Below, piece after piece: positions 1-7,372 of a DNA stretch of 64,000 nucleotides. Source of the stretch: JAXGQD01 sp964574395 (GTDB taxonomy: Bacteria; Bacillota; Clostridia; Saccharofermentanales; Fastidiosipilaceae); NCBI GenBank assembly GCA_964574395.1, contig CAZNNL010000001.1:13629-77628 (forward strand). Direction: 5' to 3'. The notes under the pieces are model-generated. The model saw only the letters and a program-made list of their open reading frames with translations, had not been told where the DNA came from and did not search any database. The translations under genes were made by a program, and so were the position numbers. How positions within the stretch are numbered: the stretch's first letter is position 1; the number at the start of each line of letters is the position of its first letter.

Positions 1-491
1 GCATCGACTACCACATCAAGCAGATCCCCTATTCCCAAACCATGAATGGAGGAAATAGGATAAATATCCCCCAAGCCCAAATTATAAAACTCATAGGCTT
101 GTTCTGGCATGTGTCCTGGATTATCGCACTTGTTAACCACGACAAAGACAGGCTTGGCTGACTTGCGCAGCATATTGGCAATATCCTGGTCAGCTGCTGT
201 CATTCCATCTTTTACATCTACCATAAGCAAGACGACATCCGCTGTTTCGATGGCAATATCTGCTTGGATGCGCATTTGCCTTAGCAATGGCATATCACTC
301 GCAGGTTCAATACCACCGGTATCAATCAAGGTAAAGCGCTGCCCAAGCCATTCGACACGTGCATAAATGCGGTCTCGTGTCACGCCTGGTTGGTCATCAA
401 CTATAGCGATGCGCTGCTTAGCAATAAAATTAAAAAAACTAGATTTTCCGACGTTTGGACGTCCGATAACAGCAACGATTGCATCTTTCAT
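1..491 (-). CDS. der: GTPase Der (EngA), N-terminal part, cut by window edge
   Basis: Ribosome-assembly GTPase acting on the 50S subunit. The visible part is the first of two G domains. It starts at ATG 491 and shows the P-loop GRPNVGKS just after the start, a G3 motif DTGG and the G4 motif NKCD. The reading frame runs off the left edge, so the second G domain and KH domain are not seen. It lies downstream of rpmF on the same strand, separated by a hairpin terminator, so it probably has its own start of transcription. Identification is firm from the motifs. Confidence 0.93.
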   Translation of the reverse strand, partial: MKDAIVAVIGRPNVGKSSFFNFIAKQRIAIVDDQPGVTRDRIYARVEWLGQRFTLIDTGGIEPASDMPLLRQMRIQADIAIETADVVLLMVDVKDGMTAADQDIANMLRKSAKPVFVVVNKCDNPGHMPEQAYEFYNLGLGDIYPISSIHGLGIGDLLDVVVD

Positions 492-563
492 TTTGCGCCT
501 CCCTTCACATGTTCATCATACGCTTTTATGGGCCTAAGCATCTTAATAAAAAATAAATTCATG

Positions 564-594
564 AAAAAGCAGCGAGTAGTACTTTCCCGCTGCT
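564..594 (-). terminator. Rho-independent terminator after rpmF
   Basis: On the minus strand a 7-bp stem AGCAGCG/CGCTGCT with a 13-base loop is followed at once by five T. It sits about 55 bases past the rpmF stop codon and would separate yceD-rpmF from der. Confidence 0.75.
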
Positions 595-648
595 CCAGTA
601 GCCCAGATAAATGAATAAAACTGTGCTTCTCTTACCCTAAGGTCAAAA

Positions 649-834
649 TTATTTCGCTTCTTCGACTGCAATAACTTCTTTGCCATCATAGTAGCCGCAT
701 GCTTTACACACACGGTGTGACATTCTTAGGGTGTGGCATTGCGGGCACTCGCTCAAATTTGGGACAGTCAGTTTCCAATTGGAACGATGTCTGCGAGAAC
801 GCGCTTTCGACCATCTGCTCTTAGGTGTTGCCAT
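649..834 (-). CDS. rpmF: 50S ribosomal protein L32 (bL32)
   Basis: Small 61-residue ribosomal protein of the large subunit. The N-terminus MATPKSRWSKARSRRHR is basic and typical of bL32. Two cysteine pairs, CPQC and CKAC, form the zinc ribbon, so this is the zinc-binding (C+) form. It directly follows yceD, the usual pairing in bacteria, and is probably cotranscribed from the promoter at 1442-1470. Confidence 0.97.
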   Translation of the reverse strand: MATPKSRWSKARSRRHRSNWKLTVPNLSECPQCHTLRMSHRVCKACGYYDGKEVIAVEEAK

Positions 835-881
835 AATGTATTTCCTCCATAGATCCTTCTGTAGAAGCGCATCTCTAGGCT

Positions 882-1415
882 TTACAGTAGTTTTTTTAGT
901 TTGGCAAAAGGATTCCCGTCATCCTCTGCTTCGTTTCCATTGCATTGGCAATGGCCTTCATTCAAATCTTGTCCACATTGCGGGCAAAGCCCCGCACATT
1001 CATCAAGGCACAAAACTCTTGTCGGAACGACTCCAATAAGACGTTTCAACAAAAGCTCAAGTACATCAATATGTTCTCCTGTGTAAAGTTCGTAATCATC
1101 TTCTTCTGCTGTCCAGGCACTCTCATTCCAGAGTTCCAAATTGCGTTCAGGGACAAAGAAATCATTTACTTCAGAGCTCAATGTTAGCTCACAGGTTTTT
1201 AAACAACGGTCACAAGGAACTACGGCGCCAACCTCCGCTGTACCACTAAGTTTTAGAAAACCACTTTCTTTATGTCTTAGTCGTCCGTTAAAGTGTAAGT
1301 CTCCTTTGGCAGAGACGCCAGGGAAAAATTCACCGACTTCTGTGTCAGGGACTGTTAGCGTGAGGGGCATATCCTGGTCCTTACGCCGAATAAGCGTTTT
1401 TACGGATATTAACAT
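882..1415 (-). CDS. yceD: YceD/DUF177 family protein
   Basis: Protein of 177 residues in the DUF177 family, almost always next to rpmF and linked in other organisms to 23S rRNA processing and ribosome assembly. The middle holds a CDRC motif. The C-terminal third holds a cysteine cluster (CLDEC, CPQC, CQC) that probably binds zinc. I chose ATG 1415 because GAGGAGG lies eight bases upstream; an in-frame upstream start at 1430 has no such site. The exact molecular role is not settled, so function is inferred from family and position. Confidence 0.85.
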   Translation of the reverse strand: MLISVKTLIRRKDQDMPLTLTVPDTEVGEFFPGVSAKGDLHFNGRLRHKESGFLKLSGTAEVGAVVPCDRCLKTCELTLSSEVNDFFVPERNLELWNESAWTAEEDDYELYTGEHIDVLELLLKRLIGVVPTRVLCLDECAGLCPQCGQDLNEGHCQCNGNEAEDDGNPFAKLKKLL

Positions 1416-1441
1416 TATGAGCCTCCTCAAATACGTCAGCC

Positions 1442-1470
1442 ATTATTACTTATCAAGCGATTTTTGTCAA
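1442..1470 (-). promoter_or_regulatory. Sigma-A type promoter for yceD-rpmF
   Basis: Minus strand reads TTGACA (1465-1470), a 17-base spacer, then AATAAT (1442-1447). The -35 box is perfect consensus and overlaps the stop codon of the DUF4037 gene. Transcription would start about 20 bases before the yceD ATG. Confidence 0.8.
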
Positions 1471-2423
1471 CCAAGCATAAGAGCTAGACTTCTGATTTTA
1501 ACATCAATAATCTGATTTTGCACAACTGCTGCTTGATGGGGTAGGAAATCACTAGCACTGGTGCTTATGCCATAAGCAGGTAATCTAGAAATCAGCGCAG
1601 CACTCAAGGACTCAATTAATGGCAAAAGTTCTTGCTCATTATGCAGACTCGCCTGGCTTAACGCAATCAATTGCTGATGTTCCTCAGCCCAATCTGCCAA
1701 ATCTGCCATGCTGCACGATGCCCATTTGTAGTAAGGCCTATACTTGAACTCTAACAAGTGTGCACAAGAAATATAGTGTTGTACAAAGGTATCAACTGCA
1801 TGTCTTGCGCCAATCCAATCTTTTCTTTGCAGACATCGAGCTAGATTGTATTGTCCGGCTTGTCCTAGTGTGGCAAGCCTGGCAGCTAGCTTTTTGAGAC
1901 GCACATCTGAAGGATAAAACGCTAACAATGCATTGCGAATAGCACTAAATTTACCGGCTGGATCCAAAAACACTTCACCATTTGTCGCCGTCGCTAAAGC
2001 ACTTTCAGGTATATTCAACCAAGCTATCGCTGTGCTTGGCACTGTACTAACACCTATGAGCCTTTTGTAAAAAGATTGTATCGAGCAAACGCCAACCCTA
2101 GCTTCAGCTTCTGGCATATGTAAGCGTTCAAAATTTTCAAACGAGGTCGGTAGTTTATTGTAGGTTTCCATTAACGCAGCGGGATCTAGTGAAGCATCTT
2201 CCTCGTCGTACCATACACAAAAGGCAGGTCCCCAATCATGGTCACGCGAAATTTCATCGTCATAACCAAAGCAATCCGAGCCTTCACCCACCAAACCAAA
2301 AGCCAATTTGGAAAATACGTGTTCGCCAGCTGCGTCCTCTAGCATTTCAAACAGCTTGCGCCCTTCTGCTTCAAAGTAGCGACGACAAAGATCCAAGCCT
2401 TTCCCTAGCATAACTGCGCTCAT
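1467..2423 (-). CDS. DUF4037 family protein with nucleotidyltransferase-like motif
   Basis: A 318-residue protein resembling the DUF4037 family. Near residues 47-65 it has GEGSDCFGYDDEISRDHDWG, a Gly-Ser followed by spaced acidic residues as in the nucleotidyltransferase fold. The rest is mostly helical. Its ATG overlaps the stop of the TPR gene (ATGA), so translation is coupled. DUF4125, TPR and DUF4037 genes form one tight unit here. The substrate is unknown, and a nucleotidyl-transfer activity is inferred only from the motif. No toxin or antitoxin partner is recognised. Confidence 0.7.
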   Translation of the reverse strand: MSAVMLGKGLDLCRRYFEAEGRKLFEMLEDAAGEHVFSKLAFGLVGEGSDCFGYDDEISRDHDWGPAFCVWYDEEDASLDPAALMETYNKLPTSFENFERLHMPEAEARVGVCSIQSFYKRLIGVSTVPSTAIAWLNIPESALATATNGEVFLDPAGKFSAIRNALLAFYPSDVRLKKLAARLATLGQAGQYNLARCLQRKDWIGARHAVDTFVQHYISCAHLLEFKYRPYYKWASCSMADLADWAEEHQQLIALSQASLHNEQELLPLIESLSAALISRLPAYGISTSASDFLPHQAAVVQNQIIDVKIRSLALMLG

Positions 2424-3259
2424 TCACAGACTTCGTTTGTGTTCTGTTTGCAGGCCCCGGGACCGAAACGTTCCAAAAGGATGGCAATATTCTTCTGCAT
2501 CATCTGGTACTCATGACTTTCCCCATAATTCGCCTTGATAATTTCTGCGGCATTTTGAAAGGAGAGGATGGAATCCGGATTTTGCTCTGCTGCCTCTAGA
2601 TTACCTTTTGCCGCGAACAAAGCAGCCTGATGGTAATCACCTGGGAAATCATGGGCAAAAGTATCTTCCGCAAGCCTAAGCAACTCTTTGGCGCGTTCAG
2701 TTTGACCTATTTTTTGGAGAAGCAGCGCTAAATTGGTCTGTGAAATAGCTACTGGTAGCTTCATGCCTCGATTTTGCAAGTTCTCTAAAGCCACTAACAA
2801 ATACTCAATTGCTTGACTTGTCTGCCCTTGGCTTTCGTAGACTAAGGCTAAATTATTAAAGGCGCTTGCGTAGCCATAAACATCAAAGCTTTCTAAGTCT
2901 GCATAAATATCCATTGCATTTTTGAATTCATTTAGTGCTTCGTTTTGCCTACCTGCCATGCGGTATGTGCCACCAAGGTTGTTGTAAGTAATCGCTAATT
3001 CTTCGCGATGGTCGCCTTCCAAAGTACTAAGTACTTCAATTGCTTTTAAGAAGGCTTGCTCCGAGTCATCGAAACGACCTAGACCACGATAAAGTGAACC
3101 TAGTTCATTGCTCGACCAAATTAACAAATCATACTTTTTTTCTTGTGTAGCCTGTACGGTCCCGTCTGCTTTTTTTGATTTTAAAAAGGCTTCTACTTGT
3201 TCGGGTTCACCTTTTCCGTAAAGTTGGTCCAGTTCTTCGTAGAGTTTATTGATGTCCAT
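2420..3259 (-). CDS. Tetratricopeptide-repeat protein
   Basis: A 279-residue soluble protein with no signal peptide or membrane segment. From about residue 40 to 235 it is built of TPR-like helical hairpins, seen in the recurring pattern of LG..Y...G....A...F..A and in stretches such as LAITYNNLGGTYRMAGRQ. TPRs bind other proteins, so it may act as the scaffold between its two neighbours. Its Shine-Dalgarno GGAG lies within the last codons of the DUF4125 gene two bases away, and its stop overlaps the next start. The precise role is unknown. Confidence 0.8.
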   Translation of the reverse strand: MDINKLYEELDQLYGKGEPEQVEAFLKSKKADGTVQATQEKKYDLLIWSSNELGSLYRGLGRFDDSEQAFLKAIEVLSTLEGDHREELAITYNNLGGTYRMAGRQNEALNEFKNAMDIYADLESFDVYGYASAFNNLALVYESQGQTSQAIEYLLVALENLQNRGMKLPVAISQTNLALLLQKIGQTERAKELLRLAEDTFAHDFPGDYHQAALFAAKGNLEAAEQNPDSILSFQNAAEIIKANYGESHEYQMMQKNIAILLERFGPGACKQNTNEVCE

Positions 3260-3261
3260 TT

Positions 3262-3849
3262 CTACTCTCCTTTGGCTAAACTCAGCTTTTGAATTTGCTG
3301 CATGTTCTCTTCAATAAGATTAAGTCCTTTGGCTAAACAATCTTGAAGATGCTCCTCCATAAGGTTCAGGGTATGCATAGAGTACGTAGCAAGTTCCCCT
3401 TTTAGATACGTTTCATAAGAAGTGTTGTCCGTACTATCTTCACTACTTCTAATAGAGCGTGCGCCGGTTAACGCAGGTTGACGCGCTGCGTATTCCTCGT
3501 GCCAACGGACATAAATTGTAGAAATTGCATCGATGGTCGCTTTTTTAGGCGCGCTAATTTCGGGAAGATATGCCTTAATATTGGCAAAAGCATCCCGGTC
3601 TGTCGACTCCATCATATAGGCATATTTTTCTGTTAAGAGATTCCGTTTTTCCTCTTGTGCAGCAAGCAAATCTTGCCGGTAAGCATCAAGCATGGCTTCG
3701 GACCAAGTCAAAAATTGTGCACACCTAAATAAATTGAAATGCAACCAATCTTCTTGACAGTCTGCACGTCCACCTTCGTTTTGCACCTCTTGAAACATTA
3801 CCCATTCAGGATTGATCAGTTCTGCTTCAATCTTGCTTCTATCCCACAT
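3262..3849 (-). CDS. DUF4125 family protein
   Basis: A 195-residue cytoplasmic protein. Residues 14-32, PEWVMFQEVQNEGGRADCQ, match the family signature I associate with DUF4125, followed by an aromatic-rich helical segment around residues 35-60. No catalytic motif or membrane segment is visible. It is the first gene of a three-gene unit with a TPR protein and a DUF4037 protein, spaced two bases apart and then overlapping. GAGG lies nine bases before the ATG. Function is unknown; the strict gene order suggests a joint complex. Confidence 0.7.
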   Translation of the reverse strand: MWDRSKIEAELINPEWVMFQEVQNEGGRADCQEDWLHFNLFRCAQFLTWSEAMLDAYRQDLLAAQEEKRNLLTEKYAYMMESTDRDAFANIKAYLPEISAPKKATIDAISTIYVRWHEEYAARQPALTGARSIRSSEDSTDNTSYETYLKGELATYSMHTLNLMEEHLQDCLAKGLNLIEENMQQIQKLSLAKGE

Positions 3850-3910
3850 TTTAGAGCCTCACTTCAGCCAATAATAAGCCAATACAAAAGTTTGCTTGCG
3901 AGAAACAAAA

Positions 3911-4528
3911 CTACTTGATGAAACTAAAATGCAACTCAAGTTTCGTATTCAATTCAACTTGTGTACTTGCATCCAAGTTATAACTTAACTTTAAAACGCC
4001 ACCTTTGGCTGTCAGTTGGAATTCCACTTTGTTCGTATAGAAGCCCAAATTCAAACGGCCGAAAGGGGTTGAATAATGTGTGATTTCACGTTTGCCTTCA
4101 ATAAAATTCATGCGCATTTGATGCTCACCGGCACGCATTAATCTGGCACTGCCATCAGGCGCATACATCAAAGTCGTGCTCGTTTCACCAAAACCACTGT
4201 CAGCAGCTTCGCGATAAACAATATAATGGCGACCATTTTTAGCGTAATACTTGCCTTGTGTAGTTAGTGTTACTTCGTCCGGACTGCTTTGTGCATCCCA
4301 TTGCTTGCCTTTAATCTTGATGAGTATCTGACGGCCCGGCCCTTTGGTATGAGGTTTTAATTGCGCTTGAAGTGCAGCTGCCCGTAGTTTTTCACCATCT
4401 TGAGCAGACTTTAACATACGCCTAGACAATTCAGTCCGCGCATAGTTATCTGTCTTTTCGTCGTAGTATTTTTCAAGTTGCTCTTTTGTCAGTTGATCTT
4501 GAGCAGCTGTGTCTTTTTTATCAGCCAT
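3911..4528 (-). CDS. DUF1934 (YwiB-like) beta-barrel protein
   Basis: A 205-residue protein. The first 60 residues are charged and helical. From about residue 65 it has the DUF1934/YwiB pattern: an ILIKIKGKQ strand, LTTQGKYYAKNGRHYIVYRE, then STPFGRLNLGFYTNKVEF. This suggests a small calycin-like barrel. It starts 16 bases past the ddl stop, so both are probably on one mRNA. No enzymatic residues stand out and the ligand is unknown. The N-terminal extension is longer than in typical YwiB. Confidence 0.7.
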   Translation of the reverse strand: MADKKDTAAQDQLTKEQLEKYYDEKTDNYARTELSRRMLKSAQDGEKLRAAALQAQLKPHTKGPGRQILIKIKGKQWDAQSSPDEVTLTTQGKYYAKNGRHYIVYREAADSGFGETSTTLMYAPDGSARLMRAGEHQMRMNFIEGKREITHYSTPFGRLNLGFYTNKVEFQLTAKGGVLKLSYNLDASTQVELNTKLELHFSFIK

Positions 4529-4544
4529 AGTCTTTCTCTCGCGG

Positions 4545-5657
4545 CTATTTCAGAGCCGTGCTTCGTTCTTTATTACGATGTTCTTCTACTGCCAAATGGC
4601 ATAATCTAAGAAGCAACTCTGCTAGGCTAATCCCCTCATAGGCAAAAGCCTGTGGAAACAAAGATATCGCCGTAAATCCTGGTAAATTGTTAATCTCGTT
4701 AAAATAGAATCTACCATTCTTTTTATGTTTAAAGAAATCAACGCGGGCTAGGCCACGGCAATTCAAGGCCTTATAAACCTGAATTGCTAAATCTCTTAAA
4801 ATACGCGCTTCTTCTTCTTCTAAATCTGCGGGCATTTTCACTTCCGCACCGTCATCATTTAAATACTTGTTCTCATAGTCATAGTAATCACCATCTGCCT
4901 GGACCGCAACCTCACCAACAGCTGCGGCAAAAGGCGCACGATTTCCGAGTACCGCGACTTCCAGCTCACGAGCCGGGACATATTCCTCAATCAAAACATC
5001 ATAGTCAAACTTCGCAGCATGTTCCAAAGCAGCCTTTAGCTCTAATATATCACTTGCTTTAGCTGTGCCTACTGAAGAACCACCATTAGCAGGTTTAACA
5101 AAGCATGGAAAGCCTAGTTCACTCTCAATAAACTCAAGCTCATGTGCAATATCATTTAGTATTCGATCTCTTTGACTAGCGACATAACGTGCTTGAGGAA
5201 TATGTGTCAAACTTAGTACTTTTTTTGTCATGATTTTATTCATACTAATGGAAGACGCCATCACGCCTGAGCCAACATAAGGTAAGCCACTGAGCTCAAG
5301 CATACCTTGTAAAATGCCATCTTCACAATTGACACCATGCACTGCGGGAAAAATAACGTCAATTTTAGAAGCAGCTAGGGCTTCCAAGAAATCTTTAATG
5401 CTAACACCCTGTTTAAGGTCGAGGCTAGCGTACTTAGAATTTGTTTTAAGGTCATCGCGCACTAGCTGCTCCCAGTCACTTGCCGTAATATGCTCATCAG
5501 CGATGGCAAAAGGCAACCATGCACCCGCCCTAGTCACGCCAACGATATGTGGTACTAATTTGGCAGCGCGCAATCCCTTAACGATGTTCAAAGCAGAACG
5601 CTGCGAAATCTCATGCTCTGTGGATACTCCACCAAAAATAACTAAGACATTTTTCAT
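4545..5657 (-). CDS. ddl: D-alanine--D-alanine ligase
   Basis: ATP-grasp enzyme joining two D-alanines for the peptidoglycan stem peptide; the product is used by MurF (18062-19573). The N-terminus VLVIFGGVSTEHEISQRSA is the family signature. GSSVGTAK forms the ATP-binding loop and NEINNLPGFT near residue 330 supplies the metal ligands. At 370 residues it is normal in length. ATG 5657 is preferred over GTG 5660 because AAGGA lies eight bases upstream. A strong hairpin (5689-5725) sits just upstream and may affect its expression. Confidence 0.96.
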   Translation of the reverse strand: MKNVLVIFGGVSTEHEISQRSALNIVKGLRAAKLVPHIVGVTRAGAWLPFAIADEHITASDWEQLVRDDLKTNSKYASLDLKQGVSIKDFLEALAASKIDVIFPAVHGVNCEDGILQGMLELSGLPYVGSGVMASSISMNKIMTKKVLSLTHIPQARYVASQRDRILNDIAHELEFIESELGFPCFVKPANGGSSVGTAKASDILELKAALEHAAKFDYDVLIEEYVPARELEVAVLGNRAPFAAAVGEVAVQADGDYYDYENKYLNDDGAEVKMPADLEEEEARILRDLAIQVYKALNCRGLARVDFFKHKKNGRFYFNEINNLPGFTAISLFPQAFAYEGISLAELLLRLCHLAVEEHRNKERSTALK

Positions 5658-5688
5658 CACATATTTCCTTCTTACTCTGGCTTAAAGA

Positions 5689-5725
5689 TAGACAGTGAAC
5701 GGTTAAAATAACTGTTCACTGTCTA
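5689..5725 (-). promoter_or_regulatory. Strong hairpin between the coaD-linked gene and ddl
   Basis: TAGACAGTGAAC (5689-5700) and GTTCACTGTCTA (5714-5725) are perfect inverted repeats. The stem extends inward to 17 bp (one G-T pair) with a three-base loop. On the minus strand it is followed by only a short T-rich tract, so it is either a weak terminator for the upstream genes or an operator or leader structure for ddl. Confidence 0.6.
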
Positions 5726-5755
5726 CTGCATTATTTTCATTATTCACTAAATTGC

Positions 5756-6235
5756 TTATTCAAGCTCCTTCTTGTTCTTTTGTATCATGAGCAGCATACT
5801 AGTCAATTGTTCCTCTAACTCGGTTAGACGTTTATCTGCATAGTCCAGCGAACCATTACGAATCTGTTGAGCGGAGGCGTTAGCTGATTGAATCGTTTGT
5901 GAAGCGAGCTCTTTAGCCTTGAGGGTAATGCCATGTTCATCAATCATCGTCGCGACGCGTTGCTCAGTCTTTCGTAATATCATTTCTGCTTCTTTACGTG
6001 CTTCAGAAATAATTTGATTACTATTATCTAAGAGCCAGTGCGCTTGTTTAATTTCAAGAGGTAAATTGTCTCGCAACATACCGACTAGAATTAACATTTC
6101 TTCACGATCTACCATGCAATTCGAAGTAAAGGGCACACTCTTCGCTTGCAAAACGAGCGTCTCCATTTGTTCAATGAGATCTTTTACGTCGTTATCGATA
6201 ATTTTTGAGGCTTCTCTTTTTTCGCTATCGGCCAT
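5756..6235 (-). CDS. Coiled-coil protein linked to coaD
   Basis: A 159-residue soluble protein rich in Glu, Lys, Ala and Gln with long predicted helices. The stretch from about residue 75 to 125 resembles the membrane-distal part of ATP synthase b subunits and DivIVA-like coiled coils (SEARKEAEMILRKTEQRVAT). Similar genes sit beside coaD in many Clostridia and are often annotated as ATPase-like. GGGAGGG precedes its ATG, and the gene starts 16 bases after coaD ends. No membrane anchor is present. Function is unknown. Confidence 0.6.
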   Translation of the reverse strand: MADSEKREASKIIDNDVKDLIEQMETLVLQAKSVPFTSNCMVDREEMLILVGMLRDNLPLEIKQAHWLLDNSNQIISEARKEAEMILRKTEQRVATMIDEHGITLKAKELASQTIQSANASAQQIRNGSLDYADKRLTELEEQLTSMLLMIQKNKKELE

Positions 6236-6251
6236 CTCAGTACCCTCCCGC

Positions 6252-6734
6252 TTATTTCACACGCATGTGGCGTGCAACATACTCACTTATTTCTTCCGGC
6301 ACCATGCCGCTAATATCCCCACCAAACGAAGCTACTTCTCTCACAATAGAAGACGAGGTAAATGCCAAATCCATTCTGCATGGCAAAAGTATGGCCTCGA
6401 AATCGGCATAAAGTAACTTATTAGCAGTAGCCATCTCAGACTCAAATCGAAAATCTGACTCAGATCGCAATCCTCTGACTACCGCATCCGCTTGTTTCTG
6501 CTTAAATAAATCCACCAAAAGTCCATCGTGTGCAATGACTTCAACATTTGGTAGATCCTTTAAACATTTCTTAATCATTTCCAATCGTTCTTCGGTCGAG
6601 AAATAACTTTTTTTTCCAGCATTGACTGATATTGCCACATATAGTTTTGTACATAAAGCCGCTGCCCTACGAGCAATATCCAAGTGTCCTTTTGTAAAGG
6701 GGTCAAAGCTTCCCGGATAGATTAGAACTTCCAT
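6252..6734 (-). CDS. coaD: Phosphopantetheine adenylyltransferase
   Basis: Transfers AMP from ATP to 4'-phosphopantetheine, the fourth step of coenzyme A synthesis. The N-terminus YPGSFDPFTKGHLDIARRA contains the nucleotidyltransferase T/HxGH motif, here TKGH. Near the C-terminus, SSSIVREVA corresponds to the ISSTxxR motif that binds ATP. Length (160 residues) is standard. It lies directly after rsmD, the common pairing in bacteria. Confidence 0.97.
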   Translation of the reverse strand: MEVLIYPGSFDPFTKGHLDIARRAAALCTKLYVAISVNAGKKSYFSTEERLEMIKKCLKDLPNVEVIAHDGLLVDLFKQKQADAVVRGLRSESDFRFESEMATANKLLYADFEAILLPCRMDLAFTSSSIVREVASFGGDISGMVPEEISEYVARHMRVK

Positions 6735-6773
6735 TATATAACCTCATTATCTCAAACACAACAAAAAGAAAGT

Positions 6774-7358
6774 CTATTCATGCATTGTCGCATCTGGATG
6801 TCGATAGAATGATACCATTGCACTTCCGTACTGACAAGATTTTTCGAGCACTAAGCGCTCTGCTTTGCCCTGTTTTGGGGCTTTTGCATCGGATTCAAAG
6901 ATTAAGTAACCTGTTTTTTTTAAGATTTCGCTAGTGAGAACAAGTTTTTCAATCTTTCCAAACTCTGTCCACGCTTCGGCATAAGGGGGATCCATAAAAA
7001 TCAAGTCAAAACTTTCCCCTTGTTCTGCTAAGATTTTAGCTGTTTTTAGCGCGTCACCTGTCATAAGCTGAGCCTGGTCTTGAAATCCACAATGTTCGAC
7101 ATTCGCTTTTACGACTACAGCTGTCGAACGATCTCTTTCGACAAAAACTGCCTTAGTCGCCCCACGGCTTAAAGCCTCTATGCCAAGTTGACCACTTCCT
7201 GAATAAAGGTCTAGAATATGTAAGTCAGTAAAAACGAGGCGCGCTGTTAGCGCGGAAAACATAGCCTCTTTACTACGGTCTGAGCTAGGCCTAGTTTTCA
7301 AACCTGTTGGTGCTTTTAGCTTGAGTCCGCCTGCACTCCCGCTGATAACTCTTGGCAT
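6774..7358 (-). CDS. rsmD: 16S rRNA (guanine966-N2)-methyltransferase
   Basis: S-adenosylmethionine-dependent methylase of the small-subunit rRNA. It begins MPRVISGSAGGLKLKAP, typical of RsmD. The SAM-binding loop is DLYSGSGQLGIEALSRGA and the catalytic motif is DPPY in IFMDPPYAEAW. It has 194 residues, as expected. It sits between recG, 14 bases upstream, and coaD. Confidence 0.96.
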   Translation of the reverse strand: MPRVISGSAGGLKLKAPTGLKTRPSSDRSKEAMFSALTARLVFTDLHILDLYSGSGQLGIEALSRGATKAVFVERDRSTAVVVKANVEHCGFQDQAQLMTGDALKTAKILAEQGESFDLIFMDPPYAEAWTEFGKIEKLVLTSEILKKTGYLIFESDAKAPKQGKAERLVLEKSCQYGSAMVSFYRHPDATMHE

Positions 7359-7372
7359 AAAAAATCTTCTTT

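Noticed and set aside
1467..3849. Reading the DUF4037 cassette as a HEPN/MNT toxin-antitoxin pair
   Set aside because: The nucleotidyltransferase-like motif is suggestive, but no HEPN motif (RxxxxH) is seen in the partner proteins and both partners differ in size and fold from known pairs.
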